A stretch of DNA of 32,583 bases from Zygnema cylindricum (taxonomy: Eukaryota; Streptophyta; Zygnematophyceae; Zygnematales; Zygnemataceae): positions 66,760 through 99,342 of the forward strand of contig JBBHKE010001466.1 in NCBI GenBank assembly GCA_037447655.1, written 5' to 3'. The translations under genes and the position numbers were made by a program. Position 1 is the stretch's first letter; each line of letters opens with the position of its first letter. Shown here piece by piece: positions 10,375 to 19,399 of this stretch. A model generated the notes under the pieces. It was not told where the DNA came from. It saw only the letters and a list, made by a program, of their open reading frames with translations, and did no database searches.

Positions 10375-10564
10375 TGTTAACGTTCTTTTTGTATCTTTAA
10401 ACATCATTTTTCCGTACATGCATGTTGGTTTTTAGATCTGACGATTCCAGTTAAAAGATAAGATTCTCAACTTTCGATTGAAGGTCTTAAATTGAAAAGA
10501 GTGTACGGAGAAATGATGTTTTATGTGGCGAACAAATTATGAACACTAATAGCTGTACACGGTG
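10375..10564. mobile_element. CACCG-family inverted-repeat element A (left end truncated)
   Basis: The left part reads TTAGTGTTAACGTT with a diverged CCGTACA block. The right part has GTGTACGGAG, GTGGCGAAC, AACACTAATAGC and the end ACACGGTG followed by TA at 10,565. This matches the ends of elements B, C and G. The outermost CACCG bases are missing on the left, where the flank CATGCGAGAGTACCC abuts directly. No coding capacity. Confidence 0.55.
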
Positions 10565-11201
10565 TACTTTAGTGGCGAGAAAAAATGACTACGATACGAC
10601 ACGCTACCTACGATAAGCGTCTCTTTTGTTCAGTTGAGTACAACATGAATCGCTACAGTATCACTACACTACATTATAATGAAATTATTAGCGTAAAGAA
10701 ACACAACCCTATTTCACGCCAACAAAACATTAACACTACTGTAACTTATACATATAATACTAATTCAGGATAAAATCTTCTTGTTCATTTGGATACACAT
10801 TTGGGTAGTGTGGTCGTTATATTTCGTGTTCACATAGTCAACGTTTGAATATGTGATAACAGGCTAAAGTGATTTTCTCCCGTTGTTATCACTATAGTAG
10901 GAATCAAATTTGAAGTGCGCTTTTACGTATCGACGCCACTCATTTTCTCGTGTTGACGCCGTTATCTGTCGCTTTTTTTGTACTTCTCTAGGAAATAACA
11001 AGCAATTTAAGTACGCGTTAATACATTATGTACATCAGACTATTTAAACACCTCCTGAATTAGATTACATTTATTACACTAATTAAAATTCACAATTTTT
11101 ATCATAAAGAGAAAATACTATTATTAATTCCATCTTAGGTTCAACGGTCGTAATTTAGAGGCACAAATATACTATTATCAAGACTAATAGCAACTCACAG
11201 T
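10565..11201. other. AT-rich spacer without recognisable gene
   Basis: A 637-bp interval between elements A and B. Longest open frames are short and lack family motifs. Scattered pieces such as CACTAATTAAAATTCAC may be decayed element sequence, but nothing can be called. Confidence 0.4.
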
Positions 11202-11416
11202 CACCGTGTATCACTATTAGTGTTAGTAATATTTTCGCCACTTACACATCTTTTCTCCGTACACACTTGTCCAATTTTCTGATGGAGACCGGCAATCGAA
11301 AGTGGGAATCCCTACTTTCAGTAGCAGCCATAAGATCAACAATCCAACAAGCGTGCACGGAGAAAATATGAGTTAAGTGGCAAAAATAACATTAACACTA
11401 ATAGCGATTCACGGTG
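11202..11416. mobile_element. CACCG-family inverted-repeat element B
   Basis: A 215-bp element. The left end CACCGTGTATCACTATTAG mirrors the right end, whose complement is CACCGTGAATCGCTATTAG. Pairing continues through TTTTCGCCACTTA and TCTCCGTACAC, giving inverted repeats of about 70 bp. The right flank is TA; the left flank is GT, apparently mutated. It has no open reading frame of note and is probably a non-autonomous element moved by a transposase encoded elsewhere. Confidence 0.75.
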
Positions 11417-11429
11417 TACCTTACCAGTA

Positions 11430-12107
11430 CGGCGTGTATCGCTATTAGTGTTAATGTTTTATTTTTGACTTAAAACATATTTTCTTCCTACACGATTGTC
11501 GGATTGTAGAACAAACAGTTGCGATTGATAGCTTATTCCCATCGAAGCATTTGTAACCTTTTGCCCATTCCAATGATTTTCCCAAATATCATTGAAAAAC
11601 GGGTCTTGTTCACACCAAAATGTTGGCACGTCACTCTGATCAAAGGTGTCACACGCTTCGACGTCATCAAACATGGGCGCGAAAACAAACTTGCAGTTTT
11701 TCAAACTTACTAATACGAGAGAGAATGAATGTTCGAAGGATGACGACGGTGGTTCAAAGTTGGATAGTTTTTTCACGCTAAAACAATGAAATAGTCGTTC
11801 GGATGCTGTTTTTTCTTCGTCGGCTTTTGGGCTTTCCGTTGGCCTGTTTCAAAAAAAGACGCAACCTTAACCCGACTTCAATTTCCTCTTATATTTTGAG
11901 GAAGTTCTATTGTACGGTTTTTCGGGAACTTCCGAGAACAACAAAGTCGGTGCTCGGAAAGTCGTACATCTTTCGAAAGCCCGTCTGTATGCTATGAGAA
12001 CCACGATTATTACCCTCCGATTGGTGGTCTCCATGTGAATATTCGACAAGTGTGTACGGAGAAAATATGTTTTAAGTGGCGAAAATAACACTAACACTAA
12101 GGGTACT
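11430..12107. mobile_element. CACCG-family element C carrying about 0.5 kb of foreign sequence
   Basis: The left end GTGTATCGCTATTAGTGTTA (after TA at 11,428-11,429) pairs with the right part TTTTAAGTGGCGAAAATAAC and CACTAACACTAA near 12,070-12,107. At 678 bp it is three times the length of relatives B and G. The extra material lies at about 11,515-11,990 and includes a coding-like stretch on the minus strand. The right terminus lacks the last family bases and ends in the flank GGGTACTTTCGCATG. Confidence 0.6.
11519..11713 (-). pseudogene. Coding-like segment captured inside element C, origin unknown
   Basis: The minus strand encodes an open stretch of about 65 residues with protein-like composition: VSLKNCKFVFAP, then ACDTFDQSDVPTFWCEQDPF, then FFNDIWENHWNGQKVTNASM and SYQSQLFVLQSD. 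Trp, Phe and acidic residues are frequent, unlike the surrounding AT-rich noise. The W..HW.G..VT pattern faintly recalls the repeated W.xxG.yvT motifs next to some plant casein-kinase-like proteins, but this is a weak guess. There is no intact start, stop or splice structure, so it is best viewed as a gene fragment picked up by the element, or as chance. Confidence 0.3.
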
Positions 12108-12241
12108 TTCGCATGTGCTAAAGTTACAGTTATTTTTCTATCGCTTTCCTTCATAACTTAGAAAAAAACGTGAAAATCCGTTGTTGTACCAAAAAATTGA
12201 AATTACCACCGTACAAGTTGCGTTACATTCAAACTTTATAT

Positions 12242-12849
12242 GTACTATAGTTTGTCTTGTAGCGCAATGTAGTTTGTTGTCTATCGCGTTTCGACCCAAT
12301 TTCGCGTCCCTTCAGCTCATCTTCAAACTTTATATAAAATCACCTCGCGAGGTGATTTTAAATATAGTTTCATGAGGTGAGCGAATAGGCAGATGCTGTC
12401 GCACGTGTCGAAAGTTTTTGACAATTTTTGTGCGCGGAGTACCTAAAAAAAAAACCATTGCACATTTACAGCCTGTGCGTGACTTTTTTCCGTGCGCTTT
12501 TTTCTGTACAAGGGCCGTGGAGGGGGTTTCGCCAACGGACGCCGTTTCGCAAAAGCGAAGTCCGTGAAAGCGCGTCTTTCTCTCTCCCTCTCCCACTAAC
12601 GCGTCTATCTCCCGATTCTTGCAATGAAAAAAGGCAAGAAAGGTATAAAATGAAAGATTTATAAGAAATATTTCTTTTGGTTATCTTTTGGTTTATTTTG
12701 ATGGCAAGTATAGTGAGAACGGAGGAAAAAACAAAATCGAGAAACCATGACGCAATGTTTTCGAATTAGTGACGTCGACGGTACCATAAGTACGCGTGAT
12801 GTCAAAATGGCACAAACCCTAAAACATCTACAATGTCACAAGTACAGTA
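12242..12849. other. Intergenic stretch with a palindrome
   Basis: No gene is recognisable. It holds a perfect palindrome at 12,335-12,360 and a small stem TTTCGC-AAAA-GCGAAG near 12,546-12,561. The open frames on both strands here are short and have no family signature. Confidence 0.45.
12335..12360. repeat. Perfect 26-bp palindrome
   Basis: Half-site CGAGGTGATTTTA repeated with no spacer, centred between 12,347 and 12,348. Imperfect pairing continues outward to about 12,316-12,382 (GCTCA...TGAGC). It could be a cruciform former, a protein-binding site or the remnant of a small foldback. Confidence 0.8.
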
Positions 12850-13398
12850 CACCGTCAATCGCTATTAGAGTTCATAACGCCAATTCGGTGCCCTTTTTTC
12901 AAAAAAAAAAACCTGAAATACAATCCATAATTTATTTTTTTCTATTATTCTAATTAGGTTTTGTTTTCAATTAGAGTTAATAGTGGAAGTAGACTGTGAT
13001 GGAAATAGTGTGGCGTACGGACAAGGTATCTCCGTACGAAATGGTGCTTTTTGAATTACAAAAGCATAAAAATACACTTAACATTATTGCTCACACATGT
13101 GAATGTGCACTGGAAGAAAGAGACGCTAACTCGTCAACAAAAATCACGTTCTCATATGTTCATCCGTCGACAGTGTGAACAATGCGACGGCGTACGAATT
13201 GTCAGATTTGGTACGGGTACACATATTATTGTAGGCATCGAAAGGGCGGGTATTTATTATTCAGGACAACCCAAAATACAGTTAGGGATTAATTAGTATA
13301 TATATATTTTTTTCAAAAAAAATATTCCCGATTAGTTTTAATAACACTAATTTTTTTTTACGCTATTTATTCCTATACTCTAATAGCGATTGACAGTG
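12850..13398. mobile_element. CACCG-family inverted-repeat element D
   Basis: A 549-bp element with 22-bp ends differing at one base: left CACCGTCAATCGCTATTAG, right complement CACTGTCAATCGCTATTAG, both followed by AGT. TA lies on both sides (12,848-12,849 and 13,399-13,400), consistent with a TA target duplication. The interior is AT-rich. Frames of 60-80 codons inside it show no transposase motif. Confidence 0.8.
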
Positions 13399-13650
13399 TA
13401 GCTAGACGTCTACAACTGTCGCTATTTTGTAAACGTCACCAATTGTCGCGAGTTTTGTATTGGTCTACAATCGTCACAAATTACACCCACGTCTACATCC
13501 GTCACAATCTAAAGTTATGATTTCATTTCTTTACATACGAATGCTTTGAAATCTGTACGGAGAATCTGCGCTAAAAAACAAAGTAACAAGACTAAGTTTC
13601 TCTTACATGCGAAAGTATCCTAATAGCGATTCACGGTCTACTGTACAGAA
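13399..13650. mobile_element. Remnant of a CACCG-family element end
   Basis: The right part CTGTACGGAGAATCTGCG and TAATAGCGATTCACGGTC (13,621-13,638) resembles the right ends of elements B and G, preceded by CATGCGAAAGTATCC. No matching left end was found. The rest of the 250 bp is unassigned, with several GTCTACAA/CGTCAC repeats. Confidence 0.45.
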
Positions 13651-14030
13651 CACCGCGAATCGTAATTAGAGTAAATTACTCTAATTCGGTCGCTCGGAAT
13701 TTCAACTCTATCACATGAAATATAGTAAATGATTCTAATTTTTTCATTATTCTATTTAAGGTAAAGTTTAATTAGCATTTTTAATTCTCTTATAGGTTAA
13801 TTTTAAATAGTGTGGAGTACGGACGACCTCAGACCATGCAAAATTGTACTTTATTAAGTAAAAAAGTACAAAAAATGATTTAATACAGGCCGTTATCGTG
13901 TAACTGTGTTTTAACAAACCGCGTAGTGCAAACGTCATAGTGACGATAAACTGTATGTTTTGCCAAATTCTGTACGAGTACCTTATTTACAGTAGAGGAT
14001 ATTAGCGTGCCAAATTAGAGTACTTAAATA

Positions 14031-15477
14031 AAGGGAATTGATAATGACAGTGACTGTTTTGGTTGCGCACAGTCACTTACGTCATTTTGTCAAAAGACGT
14101 ACCCTTGAAGTACACATTAGTACAAATAAAGAACCGTTGAGTATAAATTTGACGATCAATCGGTTGGACATCTTTGACTTTCATAATATTGTTTCAACCG
14201 CTTAAAATTTTGCCGCGCTTGCGAACGTCGACCGTCATAATAAAATTAGCAATTCACACGGCCGGCGAGCGTTTACGGTAACAAAACTGCGGCGACCACA
14301 TGTAAATAAAATGGTTGCAGACAGTAACTTTTTGTCGTTATGCGAGCTCCACGGTGAGAGCACTTAGCCGCAAAATTGAAATTGAATCGTCTAAGTGTTA
14401 CATTGAACTTAGACGCAAAGTGAAACGAAACCTATTGAAACTGAAAGTACTATAAGTCTTGTACGGAAATATTATAACGCCCCAAACGAAATAAACTTTT
14501 ATAATAAAACGAACCGGCGTAAAAATATCATTTGAAATTAAATGAAAAAAATGAGCGTCGTCACGCGCGACGAAATTGAGCCACGCTATTTACGAATCAA
14601 CATACTTACATTGACAAGATCGTAGCAGGATCGGCCGTACAAAGGTATTGCCGCTTTGTCGAACACATAAATTGCTTCCGCGGACGAAAAAATCGCGTCA
14701 CGCTATTACGAATCAACATACTTACATCAGAGGACGCAAAAGTCAAAAAAAATCATACCCGAAACCGACCGTTTTTTTCTTTTCAAAATCTGAGTAACCG
14801 ACGCCCGACCGAGTTTTGTCACGCTCCAAAATTGTTAACCGTTAACCGACCGTCGTTTACGAAAAAAAAATTAACCGAATCTTGATTTTTCGTGACTAAC
14901 CGTGCCCGCCCGTAACCGAAAAAGTACAAAATTAATCAATGTACGACGGAATAAGCCAATAATTACGATTTGTCGCGTTCCTTAAGATTTGCGAAATGAA
15001 TAGTTTTACTATCGTGTCAGATTTGCGACGATTTGTCGCGTTGCCAAAGATTTGCGAAATGAATATTGTACTACCGTCTCAGATTTGAGACGCTTTGTCG
15101 CTTTCCCTAAGATTTTCGAAATGAATAGTGTTCTATCGTGTCACATTTGCGACGCTTTGTCGCGTTCCCTTTGATTTGCGAAATAAATAGCTTACTACAG
15201 TACCGTGTCAGATTTGCGACGCTAATCATGATGCCACGTACTTCCACGATACCAAAAGTACAAAGAACAATAATGTAGGAAAAAAAAAGTACAAAATATT
15301 CATTTTTTTTTGTTTTTTGTTTGACCGACCGTAACTGACCGTTTTTTCTTTTCCTGTTGAGTCAACCGACCGTAACCGCCCGACCCCCAAAATTTGGCAA
15401 CCGAATCCGTTCCGGATCCGGCGCGGGCGGTCGGTTAACGGTCGGTCACGGTTTCGGTTGATCGTTTGCGACCTCTG
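14031..15477. repeat. Foldback arm 1 (1,447 bp)
   Basis: It runs from AGGGAATTGATAATGACAGT to TTGCGACCTCTG and is inverted as arm 2. In the inner 120 bp I count a single mismatch (GATCG versus GACCG at about 15,460). The arm is rich in CG dinucleotides and in ACCGACCGTAACCG repeats toward the centre. It carries a tandem array of about 62-bp units. At 14,705-14,730 it differs from arm 2: about 60 bp are replaced by a 24-bp copy of sequence found at 14,590-14,613. Confidence 0.88.
14965..15222. repeat. Tandem ~62-bp array in foldback arm 1
   Basis: About four diverged units built from GATTTGTCGCGTTCC, AAGATTTGCGAAATGAATAG and CTATCGTGTCA. The array is mirrored in arm 2, where it has more units. 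Confidence 0.75.
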
Positions 15478-15630
15478 ACTTACATTGACAGCGAAATGTT
15501 AGAATATTGGGCGAATCGGCGTCAGCCGAAATCGTGCAGTCAAATTTTTGTTCAGTTCGCGCCAGTTATGTTTTGTTTCGTTCGGTACTGTACTTTTGTG
15601 TCGGTTCGGTTTGGTGCGAGCGCCGACCGG
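15478..15630. other. Single-copy spacer at the centre of the foldback
   Basis: A 153-bp loop between the arms, from ACTTACATTGACAGCG to GCGCCGACCGG. Parts resemble pieces of the arms (TTACATTGACA, GCCGACCGG). No gene seen. Confidence 0.7.
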
Positions 15631-15884
15631 CAGAGGTCGCAAACGGTCAACCGAAACCGTGACCGACCGTTAACCGACCGCCCGCGCCGGATCCGGAACG
15701 GATTCGGTTGCCAAATTTTGGGGGTCGGGCGGTTACGGTCGGTTGACTCACCAGGAAAAAAAAAACGGTCAGTTACGGTCGGTCAAACAAAAAACCATAA
15801 AAAATGAAAATTTTGTACTTTTTTTTTCCAACATTATTGTTCTTTGTACTTTTGGTATCGTGGAAGTACGTGGCATCATGATTA

Positions 15885-16490
15885 GCGTCGCAAATCTGAC
15901 ACGGTACTGTAGTAAGCTATTTAATTCGCAAATCAAAGGGAACGCGACAAAGCGTCGCAAATCTGACACGATAGTACACTATTCATTTCGAAAATCTTAG
16001 GGAAAGCGACAAAGCGTCGCAAATCTGACACGATAGTACACTATTCATTAAGAAAATCTTAGGGAAAGCGACAAAGCGTCTCAAATCTGACACGGTAGTA
16101 CAATATTTATTTCGCAAATCTTAGGGAACGCGACAAAGCGTCGCAAATCTGACACAGTACACCGCCAATCGTTATTAGCGTGTAAATTTTTTTAGCGTAT
16201 ACGAATAATTAGCGTGGTTTACGCTAATTGGGAATTTGAAAATTTTCGAAGAAATCGTCTATTCTAATTAGGAATTAGGGTTTTTTCTTCAATTAGTGTG
16301 GATAATTCTATTTGAGAGTAATAAAAAAAAGCGGGACGGAATAGCGTACACAACGCTAATAACGATTGGCGGTGTAGTACACTATTTATTTCGCAAATCT
16401 TAGGGAACGCGACAAAGCGTCGCAAATCTGACACGGTAGTAACACTATTCATTTCGCAAATTTTAAGGAACGCGACAAATCGTAATTATT
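15885..16490. repeat. Tandem ~62-bp array in foldback arm 2, split by an insertion
   Basis: Units of the type GCGTCGCAAATCTGACACG, GTACACTATTCATTTCG, CAAATCTTAGGGAACGCGAC. About four and a half lie left of the inserted element and about two right of it. Unit-to-unit differences are small, which makes the insertion point readable. Confidence 0.78.
16160..16374. mobile_element. CACCG-family inverted-repeat element F with readable empty site
   Basis: A 215-bp element. The left end CACCGCCAATCGTTATTAG and the complement of the right end are identical over at least 20 bp. It is flanked by TA at 16,158-16,159 and 16,375-16,376. Removing the element and one TA restores GACACAGTAGTACACTAT, the normal sequence of the surrounding tandem unit (for example GACACGGTAGTACAATAT near 16,090). 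This demonstrates a 2-bp TA target duplication, as made by Tc1/mariner-type transposases. No coding capacity. Confidence 0.9.
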
Positions 16491-17583
16491 GGCTTATTCC
16501 GTCATACATTGATTAATTTTGTACTTTTTCGGTTACGGGCGGGCACGGTTAGTCGCGAAAAATCAAGATTCGGTTAAATTTTTTTTTCGTAAACGACGGT
16601 CGGTTAACGGTTAACAATTTTGGGGCGTGACAAAACTCAGTCGGGCGTCGGTTACTCAGATTTTGAAAAAAAAAAAACGATCGGTTTCGGGTATGATTTT
16701 TTTTGACTTTTGCGACCTCTGCCGACCGGTATTCATTTGTTCGGGTCGCACGCTGGTCGATTGCGAGGAAATGTTGGTTCGCGAAGCGTGACGCGATTTT
16801 TTCGTCCGCGGAAGTAATTTATGTGTTCGACAAAGCGGCAATACCTTTGTACGGCCGATCCTGCTACGATCTTGTCAATGTAAGTATGTTGATTCGTAAA
16901 TAGCGTGGCTCGATTTCGTCGCGCGTGACGACGCTCATTTTTTTCATTTAATTTCAAATGATATTTTTACGCCGGTTCGTTTTATTATAAAAGTTTATTT
17001 CGTTTGGGGCGTTATAATATTTCCGTACGAGACTTATAGTACTTTCAGTTTCAATAGGTTTCGTTTCACTTTGCGTCTAAGTTCAATGTTTGCGGCTAAG
17101 TGCTCTCACCGTGGAGCTCGCATAACGACAAAAAGTTACTGTCTGCAACCATTTTATTTACATGTGGTCGCCGCAGTTTTGTTACCGTAAACGCTCGCCG
17201 GCCGTGTGAATTGCTAATTTTATTATGACGGTCGACGTTCGCAAGCGCGGCAAAATTTTAAGCGGTTGAAACAATATTATGAAAGTCAAAGATGTCCAAC
17301 CGATTGATCGTCAAATTTATACTCAACGGTTCTTTATTTGTACCAATGTGTACTTCAAGGGTACGTCTTTTGACAAAATGACGTAAGTGACTGTGCGCAA
17401 CCAAAACAGTCACTGTCATGATCAATTCCCTAAATAAATTAGAGTAAACTTCATAGTTGAAGCTGCTCTCTCACATAAATTAGCGTTCATTACTCTAATT
17501 ATTTTTTAGTTTTTGTACTCTTATTTTTTCATTACTCTAATTACGATTTGCGGTGTACTGTACCTGTACAGTACAGTAAAGTA

Positions 17584-17807
17584 CACCATGTGTCCCTATT
17601 AGTGTTGATATTTGTTTCGCCACTTAAAACATCTTTCTCTGTACACGATTGTCCTATTTTCAATTTGAGACCGCCATTGGTTGCTGAGAATCTTACCTTT
17701 CAATCGAAACCGTCAGATATACAATTTGACATGTGTGTACAGAGAAAAAATGTTTTAAGTGACGAAAAAAAGTAAAAAATATTTAACACTAATAGCGATT
17801 CACCGTG
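17584..17807. mobile_element. CACCG-family inverted-repeat element G
   Basis: A 224-bp element. The left part CACCATGTGTCCCTATTAG, TTTCGCCACTTAAAACATC and TCTCTGTACACG pairs with the right part GTGTGTACAGAGAAAA, TTTTAAGTGACGAAAA and TAATAGCGATTCACCGTG. TA precedes it (17,582-17,583). It lies only about 100 bp upstream of the presumed 5' UTR of the downstream gene, so it may overlap its promoter region. Confidence 0.75.
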
Positions 17808-17879
17808 AACTGTACAGAACAGTACAGAACAGTAGTATTTAGTACAGTACTGTAGTGTACTATACTGTACTGTACTTAC

Positions 17880-18118
17880 CTGTACTTTATTTTTGTAGAC
17901 GAAACTCGAAAAGCTAGAGTCTAGGGTTCTGAGTTCACCTTGGTATTTTCCAACCTTATTTAGTTATTTTCCTCCAGAAACCCTAATTCGCTTTCCATGC
18001 AGAAGCCCTAACCCTATTCCTTTCCAGAAATCTTTTTTTTTTGCAGAACTCTTTTTTGTGCAGAACCTCTATATTTTCTCCTAAAACTTTTTTTCTGCAG
18101 AATATTTTCTCTCCTCCA
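17880..18118 (+). other. Probable 5' UTR exon (exon 1) of the Tudor-like gene
   Basis: This stretch contains CTAGGGTT, AAACCCTAATTCG and CCCTAACCC (telo-box-like motifs common in plant 5' leaders and promoters) and pyrimidine-rich sequence. It ends at a good donor CCTCCA|GTAAGT (18,118/18,119). There is no open start codon leading into a long frame. The next exon begins at 20,084 and carries the likely start codon. The transcription start and the exon's left edge are guesses. Confidence 0.4.
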
Positions 18119-18874
18119 GTAAGTTACTCACTTTTCTGTTTTATTTTTTATTTTTAAATTATAAAAACATGGTATAATATATTATTCCAATTTTACAATA
18201 TTAATACATATTCTGTTTTTTTTTTATATATATGCATGCGTCTTTGAGGGAAAAAAATAAAGTTTTCTACATTGTTTCTTTTCTATATTTTTTCTTTTTT
18301 TATGCACAAAAAAAAAAAAAAAAAAACAAAAAGAAAATTTCTTTTTTTTTTTTTTTGCTTTTTACAGTAGGATTTTAGTGTTTTTTCAAGAATTTTTAGC
18401 TTTTCTTTTATGAAGAAGTTTGTTTTGCATGGTGTACGCCGCCCATCGCTATTCGAGTTATTGAATTATTGTTAGTTATAATTATTATATTAATATATTA
18501 TTATTAGTGTTGACATATTTGAATGAACCACACTAAATTATGTTTCACGATGATGTGTCGTATTGTGAGCCACTGACTTAAATAGTGTTAATAACACAAT
18601 TTGATGATTAAGTGAAAAAAAAAAACTACCTGGAATTAGACTGATTAACTCTTATATCGACGGGCCCTTTTTTTTGTGCAAAATTTTGTGTCTTGGAATT
18701 CACGAACCTGAGAAAACTTAAAGAAAAACTGTATTCGTAAACTATATATTTTATGAACCAATAAGTAATAAATGAAAAATAGATGGCCATTTTCTTCTCG
18801 AGTTGCTCTAATTATTCGGTTGAGGATATGAGAGAGGAACAACAAATCATGCATACATTGTTTTGCACTTGTAA

Positions 18875-19250
18875 ACCCTATAAACCCTATAAACCCTTAG
18901 AAACCTTAAAAACCCTTAAAAAAATATAAAAAACCCTAAAAAAAACCTAAAAAACTCTAAAAACCTTAATAAAACAAAAAAAACGCAAAAAACCCTAAAA
19001 AACCCTATAAACTCTAAAATATTGTTACCCTAAAATACGTTGTAACGCTTCTATGTTGTAAATATAAAAATTTGTAACCTTAAAATCGAAACGTTGCAAC
19101 CCCTAGAGTTAACCTAAAAGTCTTGTAACTCTAGGATGTTGAAACTTTAAAGTATTGTGACCCTATTAGGGTATTTTAGGGTTTTGCAACCATAATAGTT
19201 GTAGCCCTAAAATGTTGCAATTCTAAGAGTTGAATGTTGTGAACCTCTAA
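18875..19250. repeat. Degenerate telomere-like repeat block
   Basis: Many irregular AAACCCTA/AAAACCCT variants (plant telomere type CCCTAAA) with variable spacing, then diluted forms such as GTTGCAACCCTA. The spacing is too irregular for a recent telomere insertion. Confidence 0.6.
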
Positions 19251-19340
19251 TTTTGTGGTGGTTGAACCTCTTTGCTATGTGATTTCTTCATTTATTTTTT
19301 CTTCAATATATTTATTTATGTGTCTATTTGTATATTATGC

Positions 19341-19343
19341 ATA

Positions 19344-19395
<52 letters not shown>
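19341..19395. repeat. CA dinucleotide microsatellite
   Basis: An uninterrupted run of about 25 CA units, followed by TATATA. Confidence 0.9.

Positions 19396-19399
<4 letters not shown>

Larger units (their letters stand above)
10231..12241. repeat. 2-kb segment bounded by roughly 200-bp inverted repeats
   Basis: The sequence from GTATAAAGTTTCAAGGTAACG (10,231) to about 10,430 recurs inverted at about 12,045-12,241. Shared blocks include TGTACGGTGGTAATTTC, TCTAAGTTATGAAGGAAA and AACTTTAGCACATGCGA. The arms differ by many substitutions. They include both a flank sequence and the outer part of a CACCG-type element end. The segment may be a larger foldback element or an inverted duplication of an element end with its flank. 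Confidence 0.6.
15631..17430. repeat. Foldback arm 2 (1,800 bp, contains an insertion)
   Basis: Inverted copy of arm 1, from CAGAGGTCGCAAACGG to ATCAATTCCCT. It is longer because its tandem array has more units (15,885-16,157 and 16,377-16,490) and because a 215-bp CACCG-family element sits in it at 16,160-16,374. Subtracting these brings the arm close to arm 1. Transcription through both arms would give a hairpin RNA of about 1.4 kb. Confidence 0.88.
13651..17555. mobile_element. 3.9-kb composite: CACCG-type ends enclosing a giant foldback
   Basis: The left end CACCGCGAATCGTAATTAG (13,651) pairs with the right end, complement CACCGCAAATCGTAATTAG (up to 17,555), both followed by AGTAA. TA follows the right end; the left flank reads AA. 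Between the ends lie a left flank of about 380 bp, the foldback at 14,031-17,430, and a right flank of about 125 bp. No open frame exceeds 113 codons and none resembles a transposase, so movement would need factors supplied in trans. The link between the outer ends and the foldback is inferred from position: one carrier element, or an element into which a foldback inserted. Confidence 0.6.

Noticed and set aside
13399-13650. tRNA or other structured RNA gene
   Set aside because: No cloverleaf, no A/B box pair and no conserved RNA motif found here or elsewhere in the window by eye.
15466-15807. 113-codon frame across the foldback centre
   Set aside because: Runs from the spacer into the arm; no domain recognised and the arms keep no matching frame.
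16656-16957. Short Arg/Ser-rich frames in foldback arm 2 that might be a transposase remnant
   Set aside because: No DDE motif, no DNA-binding helix pattern and no intact counterpart in arm 1.
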